A stretch of DNA of 64,000 nt. Source: Arthrobacter sp. zg-Y844 (GTDB lineage: Bacteria > Actinomycetota > Actinomycetes > Actinomycetales > Micrococcaceae). The stretch covers positions 186,001 to 250,000 of the forward strand of contig NZ_JANFLS010000001.1 in assembly GCF_024385465.1 (NCBI RefSeq), written 5' to 3'. Position numbers and translations under genes: made by a program. The notes under the pieces are model-generated. The model worked only from the letters and a program-made list of their open reading frames with translations, was not told the DNA's origin and made no database searches. This document shows, piece after piece, positions 19,964-28,891 of the stretch; position 1 is the stretch's first letter, and each line of letters begins with the position of its first letter.

Positions 19964-21445
19964 TCAGGTACGCCGGTACTCGGTATCCAGGCCCATGTCG
20001 ATCCGGACTTCCGTGCCGCCGCTTTCGCCTGCGGACCACTCGATGGTGCCGTCCAGTTCGCTCTGGACCAGGGTCCGGACAATCTGCAGGCCCAGGCCTT
20101 CCCGCCGCGGTCCGGGCGGCAGGCCCACGCCGTCGTCGCTCACGGTCACGGTGAGCCGTTCCTCACGGCCGGCTTCGCCGTGCCGCTGCGCAGCCAGTCC
20201 GACTGTGCCGCGACGGCCCGCCAGTCCGTGTTCGACCGCGTTGGTCACCAGTTCGTTGATGACCAGGGCCAGTGGAGTGGCAAGGTCGCTCGGAAGTTCG
20301 CCGAAGGATCCTTCGCGGCGGGTCCGGACTTCCTGCGTCGGCGAGGCAACTTCGGCGGACAGCCGGAACTGGCGGTCGATCAGCTCGTCGAAGTCCACGT
20401 TCTGCGTCAGGCCCTGGGACAGGGTCTCGTGCACCAGTGCAATGGTGGACACGCGGCGCATGGCCTGGGCAAGGCCCAGCTTGCCTTCATCGCTCTCCAT
20501 CCGCCGTGACTGCATCCGCAGCAACGCCGCAACGGTCTGGAGGTTGTTCTTCACCCGGTGGTGGATTTCACGGATGGTGGCGTCCTTTGACACCAGTTCC
20601 ATCTCACGGCGGCGCAGTTCGGAGACATCGCGGCAGAGCACCAAGGCACCGAAACGTTCCTTTTCGTCCCGCAGCGGGATGGCGCGCAGGGAAAGGCTTA
20701 CGCCGCGGGACTCGATCTCCGTCCGCCACGGCATCCGCCCGGTGACCACCAGCGGCAGCGTTTCATCAACCATGCGCCGGTCCTTGAGCAGCGCCGTGGT
20801 GATCTCCGCGAGGGAACGCCCCTCGAGAGTCTCCATGTCGCCCAGCCGGCGGAATGCAGAAACGCCGTTAGGACTGGCGTACTGCACAATCCCTTCGGCA
20901 TCGAGCCTGATCAACCCGTCTCCCACGCGGGGAGCACCCCGGCGGGACCCGGTAGGCGTGGCGAAGTCGGGCCAGAGGCCCAGCGTTCCCATCCGCAGCA
21001 GGTCGTAGGCACATTGCCGGTAGGTCAGTTCCAGGCGCGAGGGCATCCGCGAGCTGGACAGGTCCATGTGCGAGGTCACCACGGCCAGGGTCCGGCCGTT
21101 GCGGACGAACGGAATCGCTTCCACCCGCATGGCTGTTTCCGCTGTCCAGCTGGTTTCGCTGGACCGCTCTATGTGCTGGCTTCGCCAGGCAGCGTCCACC
21201 AGCGGGTGCAGGTCCGCGCGGATGCGTTCGCCGACAAAGTCGCTGTGGAACACCGTGTGCGACGTCGACGGGCGGGCATGCGCCAGCGCCACGTAGCCGC
21301 CGTCGGGCACGGGGAACCACAGCGCCAGGTCGGCGAATGCGAGATCGGCAACAAGCTGCCAGTCCCCCACCAGCAGGTGCAGCCATTCGGCGTCGCCGGG
21401 GCCGAAATCCGCGTGGTCCTTGATCGGGTCGGTAAAGATTGCCAC
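19964..21445 (-). CDS. pdtaS: PdtaS-type sensor histidine kinase
   Basis: A soluble 493-aa kinase of the HisKA_2/HWE group. An N-terminal GAF-like sensor (about 1-150) is followed by a PAS-like domain (about 175-280). The dimerisation/phosphoacceptor motif IREIHHRVKNNLQTVAALLRM has H295/H296. The HATPase domain carries a VSDDGVGLPPG G-box. PdtaS phosphorylates PdtaR, an ANTAR antiterminator that acts on RNA; pdtaR is not in this window. The gene lies 12 bp downstream of the glutamate dehydrogenase gene on the same strand, so the two may be cotranscribed. The GTG start has only a weak upstream GGGG. Linkage with whiB1 supports the orthology. Confidence 0.92.
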   Translation of the reverse strand: MAIFTDPIKDHADFGPGDAEWLHLLVGDWQLVADLAFADLALWFPVPDGGYVALAHARPSTSHTVFHSDFVGERIRADLHPLVDAAWRSQHIERSSETSWTAETAMRVEAIPFVRNGRTLAVVTSHMDLSSSRMPSRLELTYRQCAYDLLRMGTLGLWPDFATPTGSRRGAPRVGDGLIRLDAEGIVQYASPNGVSAFRRLGDMETLEGRSLAEITTALLKDRRMVDETLPLVVTGRMPWRTEIESRGVSLSLRAIPLRDEKERFGALVLCRDVSELRRREMELVSKDATIREIHHRVKNNLQTVAALLRMQSRRMESDEGKLGLAQAMRRVSTIALVHETLSQGLTQNVDFDELIDRQFRLSAEVASPTQEVRTRREGSFGELPSDLATPLALVINELVTNAVEHGLAGRRGTVGLAAQRHGEAGREERLTVTVSDDGVGLPPGPRREGLGLQIVRTLVQSELDGTIEWSAGESGGTEVRIDMGLDTEYRRT

Positions 21446-21457
21446 TGGTACCCCGGA

Positions 21458-24400
21458 CTAGCGGCGGACGATGGAACGAAGCAGGCGAAGGGCGACGGAA
21501 AGCGATGCCATGTCGTCCTCCTCCAGGCGGTTTACTTCGCTGAACATCTTGGAGGCGCGCTGCAGGTGGTCGGCATTCTCCTGCTCCCATGCCTGCAGGC
21601 GCTCCGACGGATCCGTGCCGGACCGGTCAGGAGTAGCCTCCAGCACAGCCACCGTCATATCGGCAACCGTCGAGTACAGGTCATCACGCAGGGCTGCTCG
21701 CGCAAGGGACTGCCACCTGTCTTCACGGGGCAGCTTCGTGATCCGGTTCAGCAGGTCGTCAATCCCGTACTGGTCGTAGACGGCGTAGTACACGCCAGCG
21801 ACTTCATCCGCCGGAACTCCGGTTGCCTTGCTGGACAGGGCAACATCGAGCAGGCCGAACGACTCGAACTGCTCGGCCCAGTACGTCCCCAGTTCCTTCG
21901 GGATGTCCAGCTCGCGCGCCTTCTGCAGCATGCCTTCCACCCGCTCGGCATCGGAACCGCGCAGGAAACGCGTCAGGTCCGAGATCAACGGCTGGACGAC
22001 GGGCCGGAATGCTTCGATGTCCTCGGCGATCGTTGTTCCCCGGCCAACGTGGTTGACGAACCAGCGCACCGCGCGGTCCAGCAGCCGCCGCAGGTCCAAA
22101 TGCATCATTGACCAGGTCTCCGTCGGGAAGCCGGCGGGTAGGCCACCAAGTTCCGCCAGGACCTTGTCAATGCCGTAGATCTCCCGCAGCGCGGTGAAGG
22201 CACGGGCCGTCTCCGCTTCGGTCGCCGAGGTTTCCTCGATCACCCGGAAGGCGAAAGTGATGCCGCCGATGTTGATCATGTCGTTGGCTACCACGGTGGA
22301 GATGATTTCGCGGCGCAGCGGATGGGTGTCCAGCTGGTCCCCGAAACGCTCGACGATCTGCCTCGGGAAATACCGGCGCAGGGTACCGGCAAAGTAGGGA
22401 TCGTCGGCCAGGTTCGAGCGCGTCAGCGCCTTCGTCAGCTCGATCTTTGCATACGCCGCAAGCACGGCCAGTTCGGGCGACGTCAGGCCGCCCTCACCTG
22501 CGGCAATGCGCGCGTGCAGTTCCTGGTTGCCGGGCAGGGCCTCGAGTTCACGGTCAAGGTCGGCATGTTCCTCGAGCCAGTCCATCAGGCGCTCGAAACT
22601 CGGGCTGGCTTCCACGACCCGCTGCCGGTCGTTGAGCAGCAGCATGTTCTGGTCGATGTTGTCCTGCAGGACGAGCTGCCCGACTTCGTCGGTCATCGAG
22701 TGAAGGAACTCCGCACGCTCCTGCGGATCCAGCCGGCCGGCGGCGACCATCCGGTCCACGAAGATCTTGATGTTCACTTCGTGGTCCGAGCAGTCCACGC
22801 CTGCGGAGTTGTCGATCGCGTCGGTATTGAGGATGACCCCGGCGCGGGCCGCCTCGATGCGTCCGCGCTGCGTCATTCCCAGGTTTCCGCCTTCGCCGAT
22901 AACCTTGACCCGGAGGTCACGGCCGTCCACGCGGATGGCGTCATTTGCCTTGTCTCCGACATCGGCGGAGGTCTCGGCCGAGGACTTCACGTAGGTGCCG
23001 ATACCGCCGTTGTAGAGCAGGTCCACCGGTGCCGTAAGGATGGCTTTCAACAGTTCGGGCGGGCTCATCTTGGTTGCCGTGTCGGGCAGGCCCAGAACCT
23101 TGCGAACCTCCGCCGACAGCGGAATGCTCTTGGACTGGCGCGGGAAAATGCCGCCGCCGGCGCTGATCAAGGACTCGTCATAGTCCGCCCACGACGAGCG
23201 GGGAAGCTCGAAGAGGCGCTGCCGTTCGGCATGCGACCGGGCTGCGTCGGGGTTCGGATCCAGGAAGATGTGCCGGTGGTCGAAGGCAGCCACCAGCTTG
23301 ATGTGTTCGGACAAAAGCATGCCGTTGCCGAACACGTCGCCGCTCATGTCGCCGACACCGACCACGGTGAAGTCCTGGTTCTGGGTGTCGATCCCGAGTT
23401 CGCTGAAGTGCCGCTTGACGGATTCCCAGGCGCCGCGGGCGGTGATGCCCATCGCCTTGTGGTCGTAACCCACGGAGCCGCCCGAGGCGAAGGCGTCACC
23501 AAGCCAGAAGTTGTAGTCGGCGGAGATGGAGTTGGCAATGTCGGAGAACGACGCCGTGCCCTTGTCCGCAGCCACCACCAGGTAGCTGTCGTCACCGTCG
23601 TGGCGGACCACGCGCTCCGGCGGCACTACTTCCTCGCCGGACTCCTTGACCACGAGGTTGTCAGTCAGGTCCAGCATGCCCCGGATGAAGGTGCGGTAGC
23701 TGTTCTTGCCCTCTTCCATCCAGGCACCGCGGTCCACGGCGGGATCGGGCAGCTTCTTGGCGTAGAAACCGCCCTTGGCGCCGGTGGGAACGATCACTGC
23801 GTTCTTGACCGTCTGGGCCTTGACCAGCCCCAGGACTTCGGTGCGGAAGTCTTCGCGCCGGTCGGACCAGCGCAGCCCGCCGCGGGCTACCTCGCCGAAG
23901 CGCAGGTGCACGCCTTCCACCCGTGGCGAGTAGACCCAGATTTCGTACTTCGGGCGGGGGAACGGAGCACCGTCGATGGCACCGGTGTTCAGCTTGAAAC
24001 TGACGTACGCCTTGTCCTGGTAGAAATTGGTGCGCAGCGTGGCGTTGATCAGGGTGGCAAAGGTGCGCAGCACGCGGTCGGCGTCGAGCGTCGGCACCTG
24101 CTCGAGGCCGGTCTCCAGGGCGGCGCCGGCCTGCTCGACGGCGGCCCGCCGCTCGTCCTCGGTCAGGTCCGGATCAAAGCGTCCTTCGAAGAGCGCGATC
24201 AGTGCATGGGCGACGTCGGGGTTGGCCAGCAGTGTGCCTGCCACGAAACCGTAGGAGTTCGCCGTGCCGACCTGGCGCATGTACTTTGCGTACGCCCGAA
24301 GGATGACCACCTGGCGCCAGCGCAGTCCCTGCCGCAGGATCAGCCGGTCAAAAGCGTCGGACTCGGCAGTCCCGGACAAACCGGCACGGAAGGCTTCGGC

Positions 24401-26332
24401 CAGCAGGGATCCGGTCTCCATCGGATCGATGCCGGCGGGGTAGACGAGGCCCAGGTCATAAAGGTAGAAGGTCGTACCGTCGCCCCGCCGGATCTCGAAG
24501 GGCCGTTCGTCGAGCACTTCCAACCCGAGGTTGTGCAGGAACGGCAGGATCTGGGTCAGCGATTTCGGCTCGGTCAGGTAGAGCTTCAACCGGGCGTCCT
24601 CCGGGCCTTCGCCGTCGGTGCCTTCGCCGTCGGTGCCTTCGCCGTGGGTGCCGGACGGAATGTAGACGAACAGTTCCGGCGCGGTTTCCGGGCGGGCGAG
24701 CCGTGCTTCGAACCGGGCAATGTCCTCCAGGGCATCTTCGACTTCGTAGGCCACGCGGTAGGCGGCCGGGAAGGCGTCAGCCCAGAGTGCGGAGAGCTTT
24801 TCTGCTTCCTCGCGGGAGAACTGGGTGCGGACTACCTCTTCGATGCCCTCGCTCCATGAGCGTGTCGCCTGCACGAGCCGGGCCTGAAGTTCAGCGGCAT
24901 CAACGTCGGTGATTTCCTGGCCGCGGGGAAGCCTGATCCGGAAGAAGAGGCGGGCGAGGGCGGATTCCGTCATCCGCGCTTCGAAATCGATGGACTCTGC
25001 GTTGAAGGTGGAGCGCAGTTCGTCCTGGATGCGCAGCCGGACCGGCGTCGTGTAGCGGTCACGGGGCAGGAAGACGATGGCGGACATGAACCGGCCGTAG
25101 ATGTCCGGCCGGAGGAACAACCGGGTGCGCCGCCGCTCCTGAAGGCGAAGGATGGCCAGGGACGTATCCAGCAGCGTCGAGGGGTCGATCTGGAAGAGTT
25201 CGTCGCGGGGGTAGGTTTCCAGGATGGAGAGCAGGTCCTTGCCGGAATGCGAATCGGCCGGGAACCCGCAGGTACGCATCACATCGCGGACCTTGTCCCG
25301 GACGATCGGGATGCTGCGCACGGAGCCGGTATAGGCACCGGTGGCGAAGAGCCCGATAAAACGGCGTTCGCCGTTGACGTTGCCCTGCTCGTCGAACCGC
25401 TTGACCCCGAGGTAATCGAGGTAGGCAGGCCGGTGCACGGTGGAACGTGAGTTGGCCTTGGTAATGACCAGGGCGCGCTTTTCGCGTGCCTTTGCGCGGC
25501 CTGCACCGGTCAGTCGCTGGACCCGCCGGGTGGAGTGCAGGCGCAGCAGCCCCAGTCCGCTGCCTTCAGTGGGACGGAGGGCGTCTTCGCCGTCTTCGGT
25601 GATGAGGTCGTATTCCCGGTAGCCCAGGAAGGTGAAGTTACCGTTGTCCAGCCATGTCAGCAGTTCGCGTGCCTGCTGCAGGTCGGGGATGTCCCGTGCC
25701 CCGGGCACCGCTTCGAGCGAACGCGCGATCTCGTGCACCTTCGAGCGCATGGCCGGCCAGTCCGAGACCGCGATCCGCACGTCGCCCAGCACCTTCTGCA
25801 GGCCTTCGACGAGTTCGGAGCGCTTCTCCTCGTCGGTAATCCGGGCAACATCGATGGCGATCCAGGATTCCACCTTGGTGGTGCCGCCGTCGCCGCCGCC
25901 CAACAGGTCGGCCAGGTTCGGCAGGGCGGCGGTGTCGCCGCTGGAGACACCGGCGGCAGCGGGAACCCGCTGCACCTGCTGCAGCTCCCCGGTCCGGGGA
26001 TCCCGGGTAGCCAGGAAAATGGGGTGCACCACCAGCCGGATAGCGGCGTTGCGGCGCACCAGCTCTGCCGTCACGGAGTCGACAAGGAAGGGCATGTCAT
26101 CCGTGACAATAAGGATGACGCTGGTGTCGCCTTGATCCACCATGTCGACGGCGGCGGTGCCTTCGGCGCGGGTCAGCGCCAGTTCCATGTGCTTTTGCGC
26201 CCGCTCCCTCAGAACCGACGGCGCGTAGGCCTGCGCATCTTCACGCGCCAGATGCTCGTAGTAGTTCCCAATGAATTCATCCAGGGAAGTGTCCGAACTG
26301 AAAAGATCCGCGATGCGGGATCCTGACGACAT
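21458..26332 (-). CDS. gdh: large NAD-specific glutamate dehydrogenase
   Basis: A 1624-aa enzyme of the large (about 180 kDa) NAD-GDH class, which catalyses oxidative deamination of glutamate to 2-oxoglutarate. A long N-terminal regulatory part with ACT-like segments (first 700 residues) precedes the catalytic core. The core includes RPKYEIWVYSPRVEGVHLRFGEVARGGLRWSDR with the following KNAVIVPTGAKGGF segment, and DMSGDVFGNGMLLS. The length is normal for the class. ATG at 26332 has GGAGG 8 nt upstream. An in-frame 15-bp triplet repeat encodes a GEGTD-type stretch in the N-terminal half. M. tuberculosis has a relative, Rv2476c. Confidence 0.95.
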   Translation of the reverse strand: MSSGSRIADLFSSDTSLDEFIGNYYEHLAREDAQAYAPSVLRERAQKHMELALTRAEGTAAVDMVDQGDTSVILIVTDDMPFLVDSVTAELVRRNAAIRLVVHPIFLATRDPRTGELQQVQRVPAAAGVSSGDTAALPNLADLLGGGDGGTTKVESWIAIDVARITDEEKRSELVEGLQKVLGDVRIAVSDWPAMRSKVHEIARSLEAVPGARDIPDLQQARELLTWLDNGNFTFLGYREYDLITEDGEDALRPTEGSGLGLLRLHSTRRVQRLTGAGRAKAREKRALVITKANSRSTVHRPAYLDYLGVKRFDEQGNVNGERRFIGLFATGAYTGSVRSIPIVRDKVRDVMRTCGFPADSHSGKDLLSILETYPRDELFQIDPSTLLDTSLAILRLQERRRTRLFLRPDIYGRFMSAIVFLPRDRYTTPVRLRIQDELRSTFNAESIDFEARMTESALARLFFRIRLPRGQEITDVDAAELQARLVQATRSWSEGIEEVVRTQFSREEAEKLSALWADAFPAAYRVAYEVEDALEDIARFEARLARPETAPELFVYIPSGTHGEGTDGEGTDGEGPEDARLKLYLTEPKSLTQILPFLHNLGLEVLDERPFEIRRGDGTTFYLYDLGLVYPAGIDPMETGSLLAEAFRAGLSGTAESDAFDRLILRQGLRWRQVVILRAYAKYMRQVGTANSYGFVAGTLLANPDVAHALIALFEGRFDPDLTEDERRAAVEQAGAALETGLEQVPTLDADRVLRTFATLINATLRTNFYQDKAYVSFKLNTGAIDGAPFPRPKYEIWVYSPRVEGVHLRFGEVARGGLRWSDRREDFRTEVLGLVKAQTVKNAVIVPTGAKGGFYAKKLPDPAVDRGAWMEEGKNSYRTFIRGMLDLTDNLVVKESGEEVVPPERVVRHDGDDSYLVVAADKGTASFSDIANSISADYNFWLGDAFASGGSVGYDHKAMGITARGAWESVKRHFSELGIDTQNQDFTVVGVGDMSGDVFGNGMLLSEHIKLVAAFDHRHIFLDPNPDAARSHAERQRLFELPRSSWADYDESLISAGGGIFPRQSKSIPLSAEVRKVLGLPDTATKMSPPELLKAILTAPVDLLYNGGIGTYVKSSAETSADVGDKANDAIRVDGRDLRVKVIGEGGNLGMTQRGRIEAARAGVILNTDAIDNSAGVDCSDHEVNIKIFVDRMVAAGRLDPQERAEFLHSMTDEVGQLVLQDNIDQNMLLLNDRQRVVEASPSFERLMDWLEEHADLDRELEALPGNQELHARIAAGEGGLTSPELAVLAAYAKIELTKALTRSNLADDPYFAGTLRRYFPRQIVERFGDQLDTHPLRREIISTVVANDMINIGGITFAFRVIEETSATEAETARAFTALREIYGIDKVLAELGGLPAGFPTETWSMMHLDLRRLLDRAVRWFVNHVGRGTTIAEDIEAFRPVVQPLISDLTRFLRGSDAERVEGMLQKARELDIPKELGTYWAEQFESFGLLDVALSSKATGVPADEVAGVYYAVYDQYGIDDLLNRITKLPREDRWQSLARAALRDDLYSTVADMTVAVLEATPDRSGTDPSERLQAWEQENADHLQRASKMFSEVNRLEEDDMASLSVALRLLRSIVRR
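24605..24649 (-). repeat. three tandem 15-bp repeats inside gdh
   Basis: Three units, the first two identical and the third differing by one base, keep the reading frame and encode a repeated Gly-Glu-Gly-Thr-Asp-like pentapeptide in a likely surface loop. Copy number could vary between strains by slippage. Confidence 0.9.
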
Positions 26333-26415
26333 GTAATACGCCTCCGATAGTACTTACGTCCGGCTGCCCCGTTGCAGCCTCTTCTTATCGAGCCTAGCCG
26401 CGAATGCGCCAAAGG

Positions 26416-27720
26416 TCACTTTGCCCCCGTCCTGCGTGCGCCGCGGCGGCGCCGGGGAACCTGCACGCCTGCCAGCTCCGCTATGGCCGCGCGGAGGACC
26501 GACGCCGGCGCGGTTTCCAGCAGCGCGGTCCCGGAGAGCAGGGAAGCATCGGCGGCGGCGTAGTCGGCCGGAAGGAAAGCGGCGATTTCCCCTCCCGGCC
26601 CGAACCTTTCCCATGCTCCGCGCAGCTGGCTTTCGGGCTGCCGTCCAACGGAGGAGGCCCGGACCTTGTTCAACACGACCCGCGGCTCGACGGCCGGAAC
26701 CGCCGCGGTCAGATCCGACAGGGCCCGGACCAGGCGGGGAACTCCCACGGAGTCGGCGGCACCTACGGCGTAGACGGTGTCCGCCGCGTCGAGTACCAGC
26801 AGGGTGGAGGCGTTGCGGCGCGGGGCCATGGTGTCGAAGCTCAGTTCCTCATCTGTTTCCAGGGAGAATCCGCAGTCCACGACGGTCAGGTCGGCAACCC
26901 GGCGCGCCGCATCGAGGACGCCCGCGAGCGCCGCGGGGCGCAGTTCCACCCAGCGGTCAGAGCGGGTGATACCGGTAAGCACTGCCAGCCGCTGCCCCCG
27001 CAGGGAGACGCTGGCCGAAAGCCTGCGCAGCGCGGCGTCGTCGAGCAGCCCCTGGTCGGCAAGGCGGCAGGCCTGCGCCACTCCGGCGGATTCGTCGAGG
27101 AGGCCGAGGCTCACCGCCACGCTGGAGCCGTAGGTGTCTGCGTCGATAAGGAGCACCTCCGCGCCGGCAGCAGCCGCTTCGGCCGCCAGGTTGACGGCCA
27201 GCGTGGTCCTGCCCGGTGCTCCTGCCGGACCCCAGACAGCGGTGACGGTGCCCCTGCAGCCGTCCGGTTCCGCGGCGCCTGCCGGTCCCGGTCCCGTGCT
27301 GCCGGCCCCAAATGCCGCGGCAGGGTCGGCGAGCGCGTTGCGGCCTGCCGGAGCCCCGCCTTCCACGTCCTGGTCCAACGCCCGGACGGCAGCGGCAATC
27401 AGTTCGGCGAGCGCACCCGGGTCAACTCCGCTGGGGGCATTGACTATCCGCAGGGCGTCCAGCCGCGGTTGAAGCACAGGATCGTCGGTGAGCGCCACGA
27501 GGGCCACCCCGGCCGACGCCAGCCGTTCCGCCAGTGCCGCCGTGAGGTCCCCGGCCTCGTCGACGACGACGGCGGCACGCACGATCCCGCTCTGCGACAC
27601 GGCCACGAGCTCCGTCAGCTCGGTGCACCGCCGCACCACCGTGACAGGTCCCTGCAGGCGTTCCAGCCCGTCAAGGACACCGGCGGTAGCGGCCCCCACC
27701 GTAGCGACAGGGATGTTCAC
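26416..27720 (-). CDS. CpaE/MinD-like P-loop ATPase of the Tad/Flp pilus type
   Basis: 434 aa. Residues 1-120 form a receiver-like or pseudo-receiver region without clear phosphorylation residues. A MinD/ParA-type ATPase follows: the deviant P-loop GPAGAPGRTT at 164-173 has Arg171 where the second Lys is usual, a Walker A' LLIDADTYGSS at 190-200, and DLTVVDCGFS as Walker B. CpaE proteins localise Flp pilus machines. The gene overlaps the SAF-domain gene upstream by 4 nt, the same pairing as cpaB-cpaE, but no cpaF, tadB/C or pilin gene is nearby. A septum-site or polar positioning role is an alternative. The family is well supported; the process is not. Confidence 0.8.
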   Translation of the reverse strand: MNIPVATVGAATAGVLDGLERLQGPVTVVRRCTELTELVAVSQSGIVRAAVVVDEAGDLTAALAERLASAGVALVALTDDPVLQPRLDALRIVNAPSGVDPGALAELIAAAVRALDQDVEGGAPAGRNALADPAAAFGAGSTGPGPAGAAEPDGCRGTVTAVWGPAGAPGRTTLAVNLAAEAAAAGAEVLLIDADTYGSSVAVSLGLLDESAGVAQACRLADQGLLDDAALRRLSASVSLRGQRLAVLTGITRSDRWVELRPAALAGVLDAARRVADLTVVDCGFSLETDEELSFDTMAPRRNASTLLVLDAADTVYAVGAADSVGVPRLVRALSDLTAAVPAVEPRVVLNKVRASSVGRQPESQLRGAWERFGPGGEIAAFLPADYAAADASLLSGTALLETAPASVLRAAIAELAGVQVPRRRRGARRTGAK

Positions 27721-28376
27721 GAGCCTGATGCGGGGTTATGGACCACGGTGATCTTGGCCTGGTTGGACAACGCGCTCAGCAGCAGCGGGAGGTCCGAATC
27801 GTCAACCAGGACCAGGAGCTCCGTACTGCGGTTGGCGCCCAGGGCGGACTCGGTGACGGCCAGCTCCGATATTTCGGCCGCTTCGATCAGCTGCTTCGGC
27901 TCGTCGAATCCGTTACGGGCATTGGGCATGGCCGCCCAGATGTCCACGCGTGATCCTGCCTCGGTGCTGGCGGGCAGCGGGTCCTCGACCCGCAGGCCGA
28001 CGGGCTTGCGGTCCAGCGCGTCCCGTTCGACCAGTGCGGACCGTGCCACCAGTTCCCCCTGCCGAAGCGCTGCACCCGCTACGGCGTTCTCCGGCAGGCC
28101 CGCGGCAATGGGAAGGTAAAGCTCTTCGGCGTTACCCAGCCGGACCGGCACCGCAACCAGGTCTTCGGCACTGATAGGCGCCCCCGGAGGAATATCCTGC
28201 TTCACGGCATAGACGTCCGTAGTCCGATCGGCGCTGTCCACCAGCGTCACGACGCCGGCGATGGACCCGAGCACCAGCAGGATCCCGAGCAGGAGCCGCG
28301 GGTCCCGCCATGACGGCTTGCGCAGCCGTGCGGCCGCCGGTTCCGCCCCCGGTGTGCGGTGGTCAGTCAGACTCAT
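27717..28376 (-). CDS. SAF domain membrane protein, CpaB/RcpC-like
   Basis: A 219-aa protein with one N-terminal membrane anchor (about 27-46), then a SAF domain (about 55-115, with VKQDIPPGAPISAEDLVAVPV) and a C-terminal RcpC-like region. CpaB/RcpC proteins sit in the periplasm or cell wall and help Flp pilus assembly. The protein is followed directly by the CpaE-like ATPase with an ATGA overlap, so they form a two-gene operon. ATG at 28376 is close behind GGGGGAG. The rest of a pilus locus is not present within this window. Confidence 0.82.
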   Translation of the reverse strand: MSLTDHRTPGAEPAAARLRKPSWRDPRLLLGILLVLGSIAGVVTLVDSADRTTDVYAVKQDIPPGAPISAEDLVAVPVRLGNAEELYLPIAAGLPENAVAGAALRQGELVARSALVERDALDRKPVGLRVEDPLPASTEAGSRVDIWAAMPNARNGFDEPKQLIEAAEISELAVTESALGANRSTELLVLVDDSDLPLLLSALSNQAKITVVHNPASGS

Positions 28377-28621
28377 GCTCCCCCGTTTTCCACTGCAATC
28401 CCCATTGCGTTCCGCCTTGGCTTGTCTCCAGGCTCCCCTCGCCCCGCGCCGGGGGCCTCATTCGGGTCATTGTGGAGGAAGCGCAGCGGGAAAGAAACGG
28501 TGGTTGTCAGGAAAGTCGGATCTGTGGATAACCCATCCGCTGCTTCCTGCTGGTGCCACACTGGTGGTGCTGGTATACAACGGGTGCAAGCCGCAGTGGT
28601 GCGGTGCGAAAGGTGAGTGCC

Positions 28622-28855
28622 GTGGGCGATAAGAGATTCCTGACGCTGGCAGATGTCGCCGAGGTGCTGAACATATCCTCCTCGCAGACGTACGCCCTGG
28701 TCCGCAGCGGAGAACTTCCCGCCATTCAGATCGGCGGAAGGGGCCAGTGGCGGGTCGAGTCGCAGCAGCTCGAAGACTATATTTCCCGGGCCTACCGGAA
28801 GTCCGCTGCGGCCGTGCGGCAGGGTATCCCGGTGGAGGAGAACGCGGGGAGCTGA
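28622..28855 (+). CDS. small excisionase-family DNA-binding protein, BldC-like
   Basis: 77 aa with one winged helix-turn-helix of the MerR/excisionase (HTH_17) type: FLTLADVAEVLNISSSQTYALV, then a wing GELPAIQIGGRGQWRVESQQLEDYI. Streptomyces BldC, a developmental regulator that binds DNA cooperatively, has this size and fold. The frame is open to 28553, but GTG at 28622 has AAAGG 8 nt upstream and yields the family N-terminus. It is divergent from the SAF/CpaE-like operon (245 bp apart) and convergent with the 188-aa gene. Regulation of those neighbours is possible but unproven. Confidence 0.85.
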   Translation: MGDKRFLTLADVAEVLNISSSQTYALVRSGELPAIQIGGRGQWRVESQQLEDYISRAYRKSAAAVRQGIPVEENAGS

Positions 28856-28891
28856 ACAGGCGCAGGCTGCTTCGCCCGCTCCGGGACCCGG

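Noticed and set aside
22322-24859. 845-aa open frame antisense to gdh
   Set aside because: A long antisense frame is expected opposite a GC-rich gene. Its translation has no recognisable motif, while the opposite frame is plainly glutamate dehydrogenase.
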